Shown here piece by piece: positions 29,166-39,103 of a stretch of DNA of 64,000 nt. Location of the stretch: contig NZ_CP016172.1 in the NCBI RefSeq assembly GCF_001676725.1, positions 4,402,001 through 4,466,000 of the forward strand, read 5' to 3'. The notes beneath the pieces are model-generated. The model was not told where the DNA came from. It made no database searches and worked only from the letters and a program-made list of their open reading frames with translations. Source of the DNA: Bordetella flabilis. Its GTDB lineage: Bacteria > Pseudomonadota > Gammaproteobacteria > Burkholderiales > Burkholderiaceae_B. Position 1 is the stretch's first letter. Every line of letters starts with the position of its first letter. The position numbers and the translations under genes are program-made.

Positions 29166-30302
29166 TCAGGCCGAATCAGCGCGGGCCACGAATCGTTTAA
29201 TCGAAAACGGCAGGATGGGAAGCTCCGTGCGGCCCTTCGTGATCAGGTCGGCGGTGATTTTTCCCACGACAGGTCCGAGTTCGAACCCATGCGCGGAGAA
29301 GCCGAAAGCGTGGAAGGCCGATTCCCGCCGGACGCTGGGGCCAATGACGGGCAGCTCGTCAGGCATGGCGGCCTCGATGCCCGCCCACCCGCGGCTGACG
29401 ATGGCGTCCCGCATGTGGGGGAAAAGATCGCAGACGGTGCGGGCGCCGGCGCCCAGCGAGCGGAAGTCCAACTCCGTCCATTCGGCGTCGCGGTCCACCC
29501 AGGCGCGGCGGCCGCCACCGATCAGCACCGTGCCGTTGGCGCGCTGCTTGAACGACAGCGGACGGCCTTGGCACAACACCACCGGATCCAGGAAGTGCTC
29601 CATGCGCGTCGTCACCAGCATCATGGGCGCGATCGGAACCAGCGGCACGGCTTCCCCCCATTGCGCGGCGATGCGGTCGGCCCAGGCGCCCGCACAATTG
29701 ACGACGGCGCGGGCCTCGCGCACGCCCGCGTCGGTGTCGACGCGCCAACGGGCGCCCACCTGCTCCACCTGGTTTACCCGCACCCCTTCTTCGAAGCGCG
29801 CGCCCAGGCGCGCCGCCTTGCGGCGGAACGCGAAGGTAGTGCGATAGGGATCGGCGGCGCCGTCACCGCTGGCGATCACACCGCCACGGATGGTCGGCAC
29901 GATACGCGGTATGCGCGCGCGCAATGCGTCGGCGTCGATCCAGGCTTCGTGCGAATAGCCGAGCCCCGCCAGCAGGGCCAGCCGCTCCCGGGCGTCCGCC
30001 ACATCCGCGTCCGTCTCCGCGACGCGGATTTGCCCGTGCTGCTCGAAGCCGCAGTCGTCGTCGACCAGATCGCCGATGCGGTACCACATGTCGCGCGACG
30101 CCAAGGCCAGCGGAATCTCCGCCGGATGGCGCGACAAGGTGCGCACGCCGCCGGCATTCACGCCGGATGCGTGGCGGCCGATGTAGTTCTTTTCCAGCAC
30201 CAGCGTATCGACACCCGCGCGCGCCAGATGCAGGGCCGCCGAACTGCCGTGCAGGCCGCCGCCGATGACGATCACTTCGGCGGAGATGGCCCCCCGGTTC
30301 AT
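29166..30302 (-). CDS. FAD-dependent oxidase, beta subunit of an HcnABC/opine-oxidase-like complex
   Basis: A 378-residue DAO-family flavoprotein. The FAD motif is VIVIGGGLHGSSAALHLARAG (9-29), and the C-terminal block PDELPVIGPS with GFSAHGFELGP is typical of HcnC, OoxB and sarcosine-oxidase beta subunits. It catalyses oxidation of an amino acid or N-substituted amino acid C-N bond. Its ATG overlaps the alpha subunit stop (ATGA). It is the last gene of the eight-gene operon reading from 37166. Confidence 0.87.
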   Translation of the reverse strand: MNRGAISAEVIVIGGGLHGSSAALHLARAGVDTLVLEKNYIGRHASGVNAGGVRTLSRHPAEIPLALASRDMWYRIGDLVDDDCGFEQHGQIRVAETDADVADARERLALLAGLGYSHEAWIDADALRARIPRIVPTIRGGVIASGDGAADPYRTTFAFRRKAARLGARFEEGVRVNQVEQVGARWRVDTDAGVREARAVVNCAGAWADRIAAQWGEAVPLVPIAPMMLVTTRMEHFLDPVVLCQGRPLSFKQRANGTVLIGGGRRAWVDRDAEWTELDFRSLGAGARTVCDLFPHMRDAIVSRGWAGIEAAMPDELPVIGPSVRRESAFHAFGFSAHGFELGPVVGKITADLITKGRTELPILPFSIKRFVARADSA

Positions 30303-31750
30303 TTCTTGAAGCGGATGACCGCCTGCCGGCCCTCATCCGTCTGCGGCAACGAAGCCAGTTCGCCCAGCGTCAGGGGCTTGATCGGAAAACGCAGGCGGTA
30401 GTAGCCGACCTCCGCCGGCGGCACCGCCCGTTCGCCGGCGATCAGCTCCGTCACCGTGAGCCCGCAGAATCGGCCCTGGCAAGGCCCCATGCCACAGCGC
30501 AGGAAGGACTTCAACTGGTTGGGTCCCTGCACGCCCAGCTTGACGGCGTCGCACACCTGCGCGGCCGTGACTTCCTCGCAGCGGCACACGATGGTATCGC
30601 CGCTTGGGCGGCGATAGGCGTCCGCGGGCCGGTACAACGTGTCGAAGAAGGCGCGACCCCGGGTAGCGCGTTCCAGGGCCTGGCGCGCCGGACGGGCCTC
30701 GCGGTCGCGCCGCGCGGCGTCGATGCGGCCCAGCACGAGCGCGGCCTGCAGGGCGGCCAGGCGGCCACGGTGTTCGGCGGCGCGCGCGCCGGCGATCCCC
30801 GCGCCATCGCCCGCGATGCCGATTCCCGCGACATCGGTGGCGCCCCAGGCGTCCACCATGGGTTCCCAGCACGCCAGCGCGTCATTCCAGGCGTGCTTGA
30901 TCCCGACGGCGTTGGACAGATTGATATTCGGCACAACGCCCTGGTGCAGCAGCAAATGGTCCGCCGCCATGGTCTGGGGCGCGCCTGCGCCCGCCCGGAA
31001 GCGCACGGCCGCGAGCCGGCCGTTTTCGCCGAGCGCTTCGAGCGAGGCCACATGCCGTTGTACCGGGACGTGGGCCCTGACGGCCCGCAGCAGCTTCAGG
31101 CCCTTGGCGAGATACGGCGAGCGCAGGAAATCCCAGGCATGTGGCAGCGCCTGGACACTACGCCCGGCCGGCGTGGTATCGAGCAAGGCGTGCAGCTTTA
31201 CGCCGGCGTTCAGGTACTGCCACGCGATCAGGTACAGCAGCGGGCCGCAGCCGGCCAGCACGGCCCGGCTATCCGGCGCCATGCCGGATTGCTTGAGCAG
31301 GATCTGCGCGGCCCCCGCCGTCATGACGCCCGGCAGCGTCCATCCGGGAATCGGAAAGGGGCGCTCCTGCGCCCCCGTGGCCAGCAGAATGTGCCGCGCA
31401 TGAGCCAGCCGCGCCTCGCCCCCCACGGAATACGCGACCTCGAATCCTTCGGCCTGCGCGGGCGCCGTGTGCCGCGCGACGGCCCACACCGTGGCGCCCG
31501 GCTCGTAAACGGCGCCGGACTGCGCAAAAGGAGCCACCAGGCTGGCGCCGTGCCAGTAGTCCTCGCCCAGGACCCGACGGTCCTTGAGCGGTGTCGTCGT
31601 AATGGCACGGTAAATCTGGCCGCCCGGGGCGGCCTGCTCGTCCAGGAGCAGCGTGCCGACACCCAGGCGGGCGGCTTCGGTCGCCGCCGCCAGGCCGGCC
31701 GGCCCAGCGCCCACCACCAGCAGGTCGCATGTGCGTAGCGTCGTCGTCAT
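30299..31750 (-). CDS. FAD/NAD(P)-binding oxidase alpha subunit with BFD-like Fe-S domain
   Basis: A 483-residue flavoprotein. The first dinucleotide motif is LLVVGAGPAGLAAATEAARLG (9-29) and the second lies near SRAVLAGCGPLLYL. The C-terminal part carries C-x-C (CRCEEV) and CGMGPCQGRFCG, a BFD-like [2Fe-2S] site. This matches HcnB, OoxA and hydroxyproline-dehydrogenase alpha subunits. Four-base ATGA overlaps at both ends tie it to the gamma and beta subunit genes. Confidence 0.87.
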   Translation of the reverse strand: MTTTLRTCDLLVVGAGPAGLAAATEAARLGVGTLLLDEQAAPGGQIYRAITTTPLKDRRVLGEDYWHGASLVAPFAQSGAVYEPGATVWAVARHTAPAQAEGFEVAYSVGGEARLAHARHILLATGAQERPFPIPGWTLPGVMTAGAAQILLKQSGMAPDSRAVLAGCGPLLYLIAWQYLNAGVKLHALLDTTPAGRSVQALPHAWDFLRSPYLAKGLKLLRAVRAHVPVQRHVASLEALGENGRLAAVRFRAGAGAPQTMAADHLLLHQGVVPNINLSNAVGIKHAWNDALACWEPMVDAWGATDVAGIGIAGDGAGIAGARAAEHRGRLAALQAALVLGRIDAARRDREARPARQALERATRGRAFFDTLYRPADAYRRPSGDTIVCRCEEVTAAQVCDAVKLGVQGPNQLKSFLRCGMGPCQGRFCGLTVTELIAGERAVPPAEVGYYRLRFPIKPLTLGELASLPQTDEGRQAVIRFKK

Positions 31751-32055
31751 TCGATCACCTTGCGTGCGCCAGCCTGGCGCTCCACCCTCATCCCCGCCCG
31801 CACCAGTGTCATGCACGCCTGCTGGTTGGGCCGGCCGTCTATGGTGACGAGGCAGTCGTAGCACACGCCCATCATGCAATAGGGACCGCGCGGCACGCCG
31901 CCCACGGCGGTATCGCGGCAGGCGTCCCAGCCATGGGCCAGCAACGCCGCCGCGACCGTGTCGCTCGCGCGGCAGGCGACCTCGGCGCCATCCAGCCGTA
32001 TCGCCACGGGCGCCTGGCCCAGGGCCTCATCCGCCTCATGCAGCCTTTTGAACAT
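31747..32055 (-). CDS. [2Fe-2S] ferredoxin-type gamma subunit of the oxidase
   Basis: A 102-residue protein with C60-x4-C65-x2-C68-x12-C81, the ligand pattern of HcnA and SoxA N-terminal [2Fe-2S] proteins. It should pass electrons from the flavin subunits. The ATG at 32055 follows CGGAGGTTCC. The start lies inside the preceding oxidase gene (20-base overlap), and the stop overlaps the alpha subunit start by four bases. Confidence 0.85.
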   Translation of the reverse strand: MFKRLHEADEALGQAPVAIRLDGAEVACRASDTVAAALLAHGWDACRDTAVGGVPRGPYCMMGVCYDCLVTIDGRPNQQACMTLVRAGMRVERQAGARKVIE

Positions 32056-33208
32056 GGAACCTCCGAGTGGAAAAACTGGACATGCCTTCATCGAGCACAC
32101 CGGCGGCGACCATGGGCGCATAGCGATAGGCGTGCGCGGCGGCCAGGGTCACGCCGCTGTGGCAGGTCGCGACGAAGGCGCCTGGATGCGTGGCGGATTG
32201 TTCATAGATCGGGAAGCCATCCGCCGACATCACCCGCAGGGCCGCCCAGGCGCGCACCGCGCGCACGTCGCGCAAGGCCGGCAGGGTGCGTACCGCGCGG
32301 TCGGCCAGCGTCGCCAGCACGGGCAGTCCGGTCGTGCGGTCTTCATAGCCCATCTCTTCCTGGGAGTCGCCGATCAGCCAGGTGCCTTCATCCATCTGCC
32401 GCAGGCTGACCAGCGGGGTTTCCAGGATGCGGCGCGTGCGCTCCAGGGCGATGATCTGCCCGCGCTGCGGACGCACGGGAATGTCCAGGCCGACCTGCGC
32501 GCCCAGGACCTTGTTGCCCAGGCCGGAGGCCAGCAGCAGCTTGGCGCCGCGCACGATGCCGTGCGGCGTGGCGACCTCGAACACGCCGTTCCTGAACGTC
32601 ACCTGTTGCGCCGGATGATGCGGCAGGTAATCCACGCCGCGGCGGTCGAAGGCCGTATGCAGGGCGCGCAGCAGCTTGAGCGGGTTCGCAATGCCGTCCA
32701 CCGGGGTCCACGAGGCGCCGCGCACCTCCGGCCCCAGGCCCGGCACCAGGTCGGCGACCGCCTGGCGGTCCAGCATCTTCCAGGGATACTGCGCCATGCC
32801 CGGCTGCGATTGCAGGCGCGTCATGAATGCCTCGCGCGCTTCGTATTCCTCGTCGCTCAGAACCACGTGCAGGCCGCCGCGCTGTTCCAGGCGCACGTCG
32901 ACGCCGGTCTCGTCGCGCAGCGCGTCGGCCAGTCGCTGCCACAGCCCCTGCGAAGCCATGGTCCAGTGGCCATAGGCCGGCATCCCCATGCCTTTGCTCT
33001 GCACCCACACCAGGCCGAAATTCCCGCGCGAAGCGCGGTAGGCGATGTCGCCTTCGTCCAGCACCGCGACATGGGGAAGCGCTTGCGCCAGGCCGTAGGC
33101 GATGGCCGACCCCACCAGGCCGCCGCCCACCACCACCACGTCATGGACGCCCTGGTGCCGGCGCGGGCGGACATGCGCCGACGACAATGTTGCGGAGTTC
33201 TCGTTCAT
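32036..33208 (-). CDS. FAD-dependent amino-acid oxidase (DAO family)
   Basis: A 390-residue flavoprotein with VVVVGGGLVGSAIAYGLAQAL (24-44) and a DAO fold. The block SADGFPIYEQS replaces the usual PDGLPxIG and is followed by VATCHSGVTLAAA. It is separate from the three-subunit oxidase but in the same operon, giving two independent flavin oxidases for one transported substrate or two successive steps. Its start shares one base with the stop of the permease gene upstream. Confidence 0.86.
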   Translation of the reverse strand: MNENSATLSSAHVRPRRHQGVHDVVVVGGGLVGSAIAYGLAQALPHVAVLDEGDIAYRASRGNFGLVWVQSKGMGMPAYGHWTMASQGLWQRLADALRDETGVDVRLEQRGGLHVVLSDEEYEAREAFMTRLQSQPGMAQYPWKMLDRQAVADLVPGLGPEVRGASWTPVDGIANPLKLLRALHTAFDRRGVDYLPHHPAQQVTFRNGVFEVATPHGIVRGAKLLLASGLGNKVLGAQVGLDIPVRPQRGQIIALERTRRILETPLVSLRQMDEGTWLIGDSQEEMGYEDRTTGLPVLATLADRAVRTLPALRDVRAVRAWAALRVMSADGFPIYEQSATHPGAFVATCHSGVTLAAAHAYRYAPMVAAGVLDEGMSSFSTRRFHVQKAA

Positions 33209-34011
33209 CAGCGTCCCTTACCGACAAATAACTTTTCCAGGCCGACCAGGCGGTCCAGGATGACGACCGCGATGGCGGTCATGTAGATCAGCACCGCGGA
33301 GACAGCCGTCACCAGCGGATCGATGGTGTCCTCGATATGCAGGAAGATCCGCACGGGCAGCGTGGTCGTCGACGGCGATGCAATAAAGATCGACATCGTC
33401 AGTTCGTCGAAACTGGTGATGAAGGCGATCACCCAGCCGCTGACCACGCCGGGCAGGATCAGCGGCAGCACGATGCGGCGAAAGGTGCGGAGCGGCGTAG
33501 CGCCCAGCGACAGCGCGGCACGCTCCAACGAGGGATCCAGGCCCGTGGCCGAGGCCAGCACCAGGCGCAAGGCATAGGGCAGGATCAGCACCGTGTGGGC
33601 GATCGCCAGGCCGGCATAGCTGCCGACCAGTCCGATGGACGTGTAGTACTTCAGGAAAGCCAGGCCCAGCACCACGTGCGGAATCATCAGCGGCGAAAGG
33701 AAGAACGCCATGACGGCCTCGCGGCCGCGAAAGCGGTGACGCGCCAGCGCCAGCGCCCCGGGTACCGCCAGCACGATGGCGATCGTGGCGGACAGGGCCC
33801 CCAGCCCCAGGCTGAACCAGAAGGCGTCGATGAAGCGGGGGTTGTCCAGGATGGCCCGGAACCAGCGCAGCGAAAGGCCCGACGTCGGCAGCGAGATGAA
33901 GCCCTCGGACGTGAACGCCACCGCGCACACCATCAGCAGCGGCGCGAGGATGAACAGGATGAACAAGGTGTGGAAAACCAGCCCGAAAACGCCGTTGCTG
34001 CGTGGTGTCAT
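33208..34011 (-). CDS. ABC transporter permease, PotC-like
   Basis: A 267-residue inner-membrane protein with six hydrophobic helices. The EAA loop for ATPase contact is ERAALSLGATPLRTFRRIVLP. It belongs to the spermidine/putrescine/opine-type permease group. The ATG at 34011 is chosen over one at 34059 because GGGGAG precedes it and the family begins there. It pairs with the permease at 34069. Confidence 0.88.
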   Translation of the reverse strand: MTPRSNGVFGLVFHTLFILFILAPLLMVCAVAFTSEGFISLPTSGLSLRWFRAILDNPRFIDAFWFSLGLGALSATIAIVLAVPGALALARHRFRGREAVMAFFLSPLMIPHVVLGLAFLKYYTSIGLVGSYAGLAIAHTVLILPYALRLVLASATGLDPSLERAALSLGATPLRTFRRIVLPLILPGVVSGWVIAFITSFDELTMSIFIASPSTTTLPVRIFLHIEDTIDPLVTAVSAVLIYMTAIAVVILDRLVGLEKLFVGKGR

Positions 34012-34068
34012 GGCTGCATCCTCCCCTGCCGGATCGTCGTGGTGGAATCCATGGTGCAAGCCTCCGCG

Positions 34069-34926
34069 TCATGCCTCGAAGACGGCGCCGTAGCGGCGCT
34101 CGATCAGGCGGTTGGCGGCGATCAGCGCCACCACGGTGGCCAGCAGCAGCACCGCGGCCAGCGCGGCGCCCAGCGGCCAGTCCAGGGTGTTGAGAAACTC
34201 GTCGTACGCGGCGGTGGCCACCGTCTTGAGCCGCCGGCCGCCCACGATGGCCGGCGTGGCGAAGGCGCTGACCGACAGGGCGAACACCATGATGGCTCCG
34301 GAGAGAATGCCCGGCATGGCCTGGGGCACGATGATCCGCCGGACCACGGTGAAGGGATGCGCGCCCAGGGACAAGGCGGCAGCCTCGGTGGCCGGGTTGA
34401 TACGCTGCAGCGACGCCCATACCGAGATGACCATGAAGGGCACCAGCACGTGCGTCAGCGCGATGCCGACGCCCAGGTTGGTGTACATCAGGCTGACCGG
34501 GGCATCGCTCAGGCCCAGTGCCTGCAGGAACTGGCTGATCAGGCCGGTCGAGCCGAACAGCAGCGCCCAGCCCAGCGTACGCACGACCACCGAGACCAGC
34601 AACGGCCCCAGCACCACCATCAGGAACAGGCCCTTCCAGGGATTGCGCATGCGCGACAGCACGTAGGCTTCCGCCGAGCCCAGCACCGCACAGGCCAGCG
34701 TGACCAGCACCGATACGCCGAAGGTACGGGCGTAGATCTCGTAGTAATAGCCGTCGGTGAAGATATCGATATAGTTCTTGGCGGTGAACGAAGCATCGAT
34801 GCCGCCATAGAAGTCGAAGTTGTAGAAGCTGATCAGCAACACCAGCAGCAGCGGCGTTACCAGGAACAGGCCGTAAAGCAGCAGCGCGGGCGCGCTGAGC
34901 AGCCAGGGCGTGGCGCGGGCGCTCAT
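34069..34926 (-). CDS. ABC transporter permease, PotB-like
   Basis: A 285-residue permease with six membrane helices (first about 9-30) and EAA loop TEAAALSLGAHPFTVVRRIIVP. It forms the heterodimeric channel with the PotC-like protein. The ATG at 34926 follows AAGGATCTGCCC. The 99 bases before it, toward the ATPase gene, hold a 16-base direct repeat. Confidence 0.88.
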   Translation of the reverse strand: MSARATPWLLSAPALLLYGLFLVTPLLLVLLISFYNFDFYGGIDASFTAKNYIDIFTDGYYYEIYARTFGVSVLVTLACAVLGSAEAYVLSRMRNPWKGLFLMVVLGPLLVSVVVRTLGWALLFGSTGLISQFLQALGLSDAPVSLMYTNLGVGIALTHVLVPFMVISVWASLQRINPATEAAALSLGAHPFTVVRRIIVPQAMPGILSGAIMVFALSVSAFATPAIVGGRRLKTVATAAYDEFLNTLDWPLGAALAAVLLLATVVALIAANRLIERRYGAVFEA

Positions 34927-34941
34927 GGGCAGATCCTTGCG

Positions 34942-34995
34942 CGATGGTGGCGTGCGGTCATCGGCGGAGTCTCGCAAGACGATGGTGGCGTGCGG
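34942..34995. repeat. 16-base direct repeat upstream of the permease gene
   Basis: CGATGGTGGCGTGCGG occurs at 34942-34957 and again at 34980-34995, start to start 38 bases. It lies in the short gap between the ATPase and PotB-like genes and overlaps no gene. Confidence 0.6.
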
Positions 34996-35025
34996 CGATC
35001 GCGGCATGCGGCCATGGCGGCGCGC

Positions 35026-36090
<1,065 letters not shown>

Positions 36091-36122
36091 CGACATCTCC
36101 TCGCGCGCGGCGCGTATCCGTT

Positions 36123-37166
36123 TCAGCGCTCGACTTCACGGGTCCAGCGCTTGTTCCAATCGTCGCGATTCTGGTTGACCGTGTCCCAGTCCACCACGAT
36201 CAGGTCCTGGGCCGCCTTGCCGACCGGCAGCTGGACCGCCGCGTTGGGATCCTCGGTGTAGGTCGCCTTCTTGTTCACCGGGCCGTAGCCATAGGCGGAA
36301 CCGAGCTTGGTCTGCACCTCCGGCGACAGCAGGTAGGTCACGAAGGCCTGCGCCAACGGCGATGGCTTGGGTTTGGCCACGGGACAGACGGAGGACAGCA
36401 AGGCGTACGCGCCTTCGCGCGGATAAACGAAGCCCACGGGAAATCCCGTATCGGCGAAGGCCTTGGCGCGGCCGCTGCCCCATACGGCGATCAAGGCCTG
36501 CCCGCTGGAGAACAGTTCGGTCATTTTTCCCGGCGACGGCTCGTAGACCAGCACATTGGGACCGACCTCGTCCTTGAAGACCTTGAAACCGGGGTCGATT
36601 TTCTTTTCGCCGCCGCCGTTGGCGCGGGCGTACTGGACCAATGCGTGCAGGCCATAGGTGTTGTTCAGCGGCGGGATGACCAGCACACTCTTGTATTTGG
36701 GATCCTTGAGATCGTCCCAAGACGTCGGCGCCGGCCATTTTTTCTGCTCGAACGCCTTCTTGTTGTACATGATGCCCGTCGCCACCAGGCCCAGGCCGAC
36801 CGCCTTGTCGTCCTTGTAGCGGGCAGCCGGATAAAGGTCGGCGGCCGGCAGATTGGTGATGGGGCTGCAGAAGCCCAGTGCGATGGCCTGGTACATCGGA
36901 CCGTCGTCGACGATGGCCACGTCGATTTCCTGGTTGCTTTTCTGCGCCTGCAGCCGCGCCAGTGTATTGGTCGAATTGCCGGCCACGTAGTCGATCTTGA
37001 CGTTGTGCTGTTTCTCGAAGGCAGGGAAAAGATCCTGCCGCAGGATGTCCTCGAACGAACCGCCGTATCCCGCGACCACCAGGCGCTGCTGCGCCTGCGC
37101 CGCCGGCACGGCGGCGATCAAACCCGCGGCGACCAGCATGGCAAGGTGAACCGTATGCTTTTTCAT
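36123..37166 (-). CDS. ABC transporter substrate-binding protein, PotD/opine type
   Basis: A 347-residue periplasmic receptor. The signal peptide is 1-26 (ending AAQAQ) and the mature protein starts RLVVAGYGGSFEDILRQ, typical of the spermidine/putrescine/Fe3+ group (SBP_bac_8). It is the first gene of the operon ending at 29166. The oxidases downstream suggest an amine, amino acid or opine as ligand rather than plain polyamine transport. Confidence 0.88.
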   Translation of the reverse strand: MKKHTVHLAMLVAAGLIAAVPAAQAQQRLVVAGYGGSFEDILRQDLFPAFEKQHNVKIDYVAGNSTNTLARLQAQKSNQEIDVAIVDDGPMYQAIALGFCSPITNLPAADLYPAARYKDDKAVGLGLVATGIMYNKKAFEQKKWPAPTSWDDLKDPKYKSVLVIPPLNNTYGLHALVQYARANGGGEKKIDPGFKVFKDEVGPNVLVYEPSPGKMTELFSSGQALIAVWGSGRAKAFADTGFPVGFVYPREGAYALLSSVCPVAKPKPSPLAQAFVTYLLSPEVQTKLGSAYGYGPVNKKATYTEDPNAAVQLPVGKAAQDLIVVDWDTVNQNRDDWNKRWTREVER

Positions 37167-37190
37167 TGATTACTCCAGTCTAGGTAATCA
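37167..37190. promoter_or_regulatory. Inverted repeat upstream of the ABC/oxidase operon
   Basis: TGATTAC (37167-37173) and GTAATCA (37184-37190) are exact reverse complements separated by 10 bases. They abut the start codon of the binding-protein gene. It could be an operator or a hairpin in the leader RNA. Confidence 0.45.
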
Positions 37191-37741
37191 CTGCGAATAC
37201 GGCGTCCGCCCGCCGGGCCGGAACGCCAGGGAAAAGCATGAAACACGCTGCGCCGGGGCACGCCGTGTCGACCAGGAACCGGGTGCGGCGACTATCACGC
37301 CCGCGCGGCCGGCGTGTAAAACACTTACGCCCCGGGTCGCGACCGGAGCCGCGTCGCGAGAGGCCGGGCGCTTATGACGGCACTGCGTTTCGGACCGCCG
37401 GCGCGCGGGGACGCGCGGGCTGCGGGGCGGCTGGGTAAACAGGGGGTGCGGCGTCCGCAAGTGCGGTGACGTGACACGATGGATATGTCTTCAGCACGGC
37501 GTTTCCCCTTTCGATGTATTCGATGCCGGACTGCGCGGCATGCGGGCTTTCCCTGAGAGCGTGAAGCCTGGGCATGTGGCGCAGCGCCGTGCACGACGTT
37601 CGAGCTTTTGCGAAGGATTATGGGAACGCCCCTTTGCCGCCGTCAAATACGAATAAACCCGCGGGTCATGCAGAATTGATATACCCGTGCCACGATGGCC
37701 GCGCCGTATATGCTCGGCGCCGCGCCGCGGCCGTCGGGCCG
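37191..37741. other. 551-base stretch without a supported gene
   Basis: It lies between the ABC operon and the LysR stop, both on the minus strand, and must hold the promoter of the operon. Open frames here are short, arginine-rich and lack ribosome sites. A more AT-rich part (about 37650-37685) and GTGTAAAACAC (37314-37324) are the only visible features. No RNA gene is recognised. Confidence 0.4.
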
Positions 37742-38620
37742 TCAGCGCTCCCGCACCGCTTCCTGCAGGCATTCGAAGAAGACCTGGCTCTGCGGCGATT
37801 CCACATGCTGCTCGTTGTGCAGGATGTAGCTTGGAAACGGGATGGCCGGCTCGAACGGCATCGTCACAATGCCAGGCGGCCGCAGGCTGCGGACCACCAG
37901 GGGATTCACGACACTGACGCCCAGTCCCATGCCGACCATGCTGCAGATCGTCGCGGCATAGGGCGTTTCGATGGTCAGCCGCCGCGCGCCCGGGTCGAAG
38001 GCCGCGTCGATCGCGATGCGGGTGCCGTCGCCCTGGGTCAGGGAAATGAAGTCCTCGCCGTTCAGGTCCTTGGCCACGATGCGGCGTCGACGCGCCAGCC
38101 GATGGCCCACCGGAACGATGCACACGCCCTTCTCGTTACGCCAGCGCGCGCTGCGGATCCCCGGCACATCGACCAGGTAGGCCACCAGGCCGAAATCGCA
38201 GAATCGCGTCGCCGTCCAGTTGGCGACCGTACGCGAATCGCTGGTGTACACCGAGATGGGCACCTCGGCGTAATAGCGGCGGAACTTGGAAATGGCCAGG
38301 GCCATCACGGTCATCGCGATGGCCGGCACCACGCCGATACGCAAGGCGCCGGCGCCCAGCTGCCGTATCGAACGAGCCGATTCGCGCAGGGTATCCAGGC
38401 CCACGAAAGCCCGCGTCACTTCCTTGAACAAGGCCTCGCCTTCGATGGTGGGGATGAGGCGGCTGCCTGTGCGCTGGAACAGCGTCAGGCCGGTTTCCCG
38501 TTCGAGCTGGGAGATTACGCGGCTGACGTTGGGCTGGGAGGTATGCAACTGGACCGCCGCCACCGTCATGGAGCGCGTCAGCATGACGGCGCGGAAGGTC
38601 TCGATTTGCTTGAAGTTCAC
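37742..38620 (-). CDS. LysR-family transcriptional regulator with GTG start directly after a tRNA
   Basis: A 292-residue LysR regulator: winged HTH at 1-60 (FRAVMLTRSMTVAAVQLHTSQPNVSRV), effector domain 90-290. The start is GTG at 38620, because residues 1-12 (VNFKQIETFRAV) are the conserved first helix, and an in-frame stop lies five codons upstream. Only TTT separates it from the CCA end of the tRNA, so no Shine-Dalgarno sequence is possible outside the tRNA. It may control the operon below it (29-37 kb), on the same strand. Confidence 0.88.
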   Translation of the reverse strand: MNFKQIETFRAVMLTRSMTVAAVQLHTSQPNVSRVISQLERETGLTLFQRTGSRLIPTIEGEALFKEVTRAFVGLDTLRESARSIRQLGAGALRIGVVPAIAMTVMALAISKFRRYYAEVPISVYTSDSRTVANWTATRFCDFGLVAYLVDVPGIRSARWRNEKGVCIVPVGHRLARRRRIVAKDLNGEDFISLTQGDGTRIAIDAAFDPGARRLTIETPYAATICSMVGMGLGVSVVNPLVVRSLRPPGIVTMPFEPAIPFPSYILHNEQHVESPQSQVFFECLQEAVRER

Positions 38621-38623
38621 AAA

Positions 38624-38700
38624 TGGCCCGCCCTACACGATTCGAACGTGTGACCGCTCGCTTAGAAGGCGAGTGCTCTATCCAACTGAGCTAAGGGCGG
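38624..38700 (-). tRNA. tRNA-Arg (anticodon UCU)
   Basis: A 77-base cloverleaf with CCA encoded. The acceptor stem pairs CCGCCCT with AGGGCGG, the D arm has GCTC..GAGC, the anticodon stem CTCGC/GCGAG carries the loop CTTCTAA (anticodon TCT), and the T arm is ACACG-TTCGAAT-CGTGT. The discriminator is G. It reads rare AGA arginine codons. Confidence 0.95.
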
Positions 38701-39103
38701 CCTGAAGAAACCCATACCGCATGGTAGCCGGGGCATTGCGCCGCGCGCACGTCCCTGCGGCGCGGCATTTTACCCTGGCGCCCGGCGCCAGTGGAGCGGC
38801 CGGCCTTCCACCACGCCCACGGGCCTAGCGCGTGCCTTTGCGCTGTGGCCATTGCCTCGCCTTTCGATACGCCCTCTATGTGGCGCCCTCGCTGCATAGC
38901 TGTAAAGCAAGCTCTCGCCGCGGTAACGAATCGTACCGCAGCACGGTGGCGAAAACCGCCCGGACGGCCGCGGCGCCGCGATCCTGCGGGCGCGCTTCTG
39001 AAGGAGACGTGCCAGGGACAGGCGCGAAGCGCATTACAGACAGTATCAATGGCGTAAGGTCCCGATGCTAGAGTGCCTCGTCCCCTATTGACCAGGTACG
39101 AAC
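38701..39103. other. 403-base stretch without a supported gene
   Basis: It lies between the tRNA and the divergent phospholipase gene and should hold both promoters. Short frames are present on both strands but none has a credible start or composition. I see no integrase remnant or duplicated tRNA end. Confidence 0.4.

Noticed and set aside
38624..38700. tRNA-Arg as an integration site of a genomic island
   Set aside because: No integrase, phage gene or repeated tRNA 3' end is visible within the window on either side.
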